Assembly (NCBI GenBank): GCA_964371505.1
Contig: CAYJNG010000058.1
Location: 1 to 14,741 of the forward strand
DNA from: CAYJAD01 sp964371505
Lineage (GTDB): Bacteria; Desulfobacterota; Desulfovibrionia; Desulfovibrionales; Desulfovibrionaceae
DNA length: 14,741 nucleotides
Direction of reading: 5' to 3'
This document shows positions 14,506-14,741 of this stretch, piece by piece. The notes under the pieces are model-generated. The model did no database searches. It had not been told where the DNA came from and saw only the letters and a program-made list of their open reading frames with translations. The stretch's first letter is position 1. Each line of letters opens with the position of its first letter. The position numbers were made by a program, and so were the translations under genes.

Positions 14506-14722
14506 GATTGGAGACCTCTGCGCAACTCATTGCGTAGGGTCTCATGGAGCGTTGACGACAGTCAATGCGACCAAAAATCAAGAATAGGCGTAGCTTTGCT
14601 TCGCCGTTAAGTGATTGATTTTTGTGTCTTTACCTCTGCGCACGCTATTTTAAATTTCGAATAAGTTTTCAAACTTTAGACAAAAACTATATTTGAAAAT
14701 AATTGTGCAGAGGTCTCGATTG
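14506..14722. mobile_element. 207-bp MITE-like element with 5-bp target duplication
   Basis: Bases 14511-14527 and the reverse complement of 14701-14717 match at 15 of 17 positions, beginning GAGACCTCTGC. GATTG flanks both ends directly (14506-14510 and 14718-14722), as a 5-bp target duplication would. No frame of useful length lies inside, so movement would need a transposase in trans. The left end is also a 33-base imperfect palindrome (GAGACC 14511-14516 with GGTCTC 14538-14543). ACCTCTGCGCA recurs internally (14632-14642). Further hairpins lie at 14549-14568 and 14572-14624. End sequences of this type occur in IS4/IS5-like transposons, but I cannot name the parent. The structural call is well supported by the ends plus the duplication. 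Confidence 0.7.
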
Positions 14723-14741
14723 TGAAGGCGTGTATATATTG

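Overview
The window looks like a chromosomal segment from a strict anaerobe, most likely a moderate-to-low-GC member of the Desulfovibrionales. The main clue is the nickel CO dehydrogenase (cooS), whose N-terminal D-cluster ligands are spaced CX2C, as in the Desulfovibrio-type enzyme. Dense gene packing, an MprF-like flippase and a NimA-type flavoprotein fit this but do not prove it. I see no phage genes, CRISPR array, tRNA or rRNA, and no complete transposase.

Left part (1-2910): an AI-2E/PerM-type permease on the minus strand. It is divergent from an unrecognised 172-residue gene that has a textbook sigma-54 promoter and an upstream inverted repeat shaped like an activator site. A NimA/pyridoxamine-oxidase-like flavoprotein follows, then 230 non-coding bases ending in a strong terminator.

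Middle part (2948-7879): a minus-strand MprF-type flippase without its synthase domain. A 340-base regulatory region holding an exact 14-bp inverted repeat pair separates it from a plus-strand operon: greA, mtaB (tRNA methylthiotransferase) and a degenerate GT8-like glycosyltransferase relative. That operon runs head-on, 5 bases apart, into a minus-strand gene for a small exported protein.

Right part (7880-14741): a 514-base gap with an orphan plus-strand terminator, then a two-gene operon. It encodes an MBOAT membrane O-acyltransferase and an 858-residue type II membrane protein that fuses an SGNH acyltransferase/esterase domain to an esterase-D-type alpha/beta hydrolase, both with recognisable catalytic triads. 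This looks like an envelope-polymer acylation machine with a possible built-in deacylase, and it is the most interesting system here. Next comes a monocistronic cooS with its own terminator and no cooC or cooF in the window. The window ends in a 207-bp MITE-like element with terminal inverted repeats, a 5-bp target duplication and several nested hairpins.
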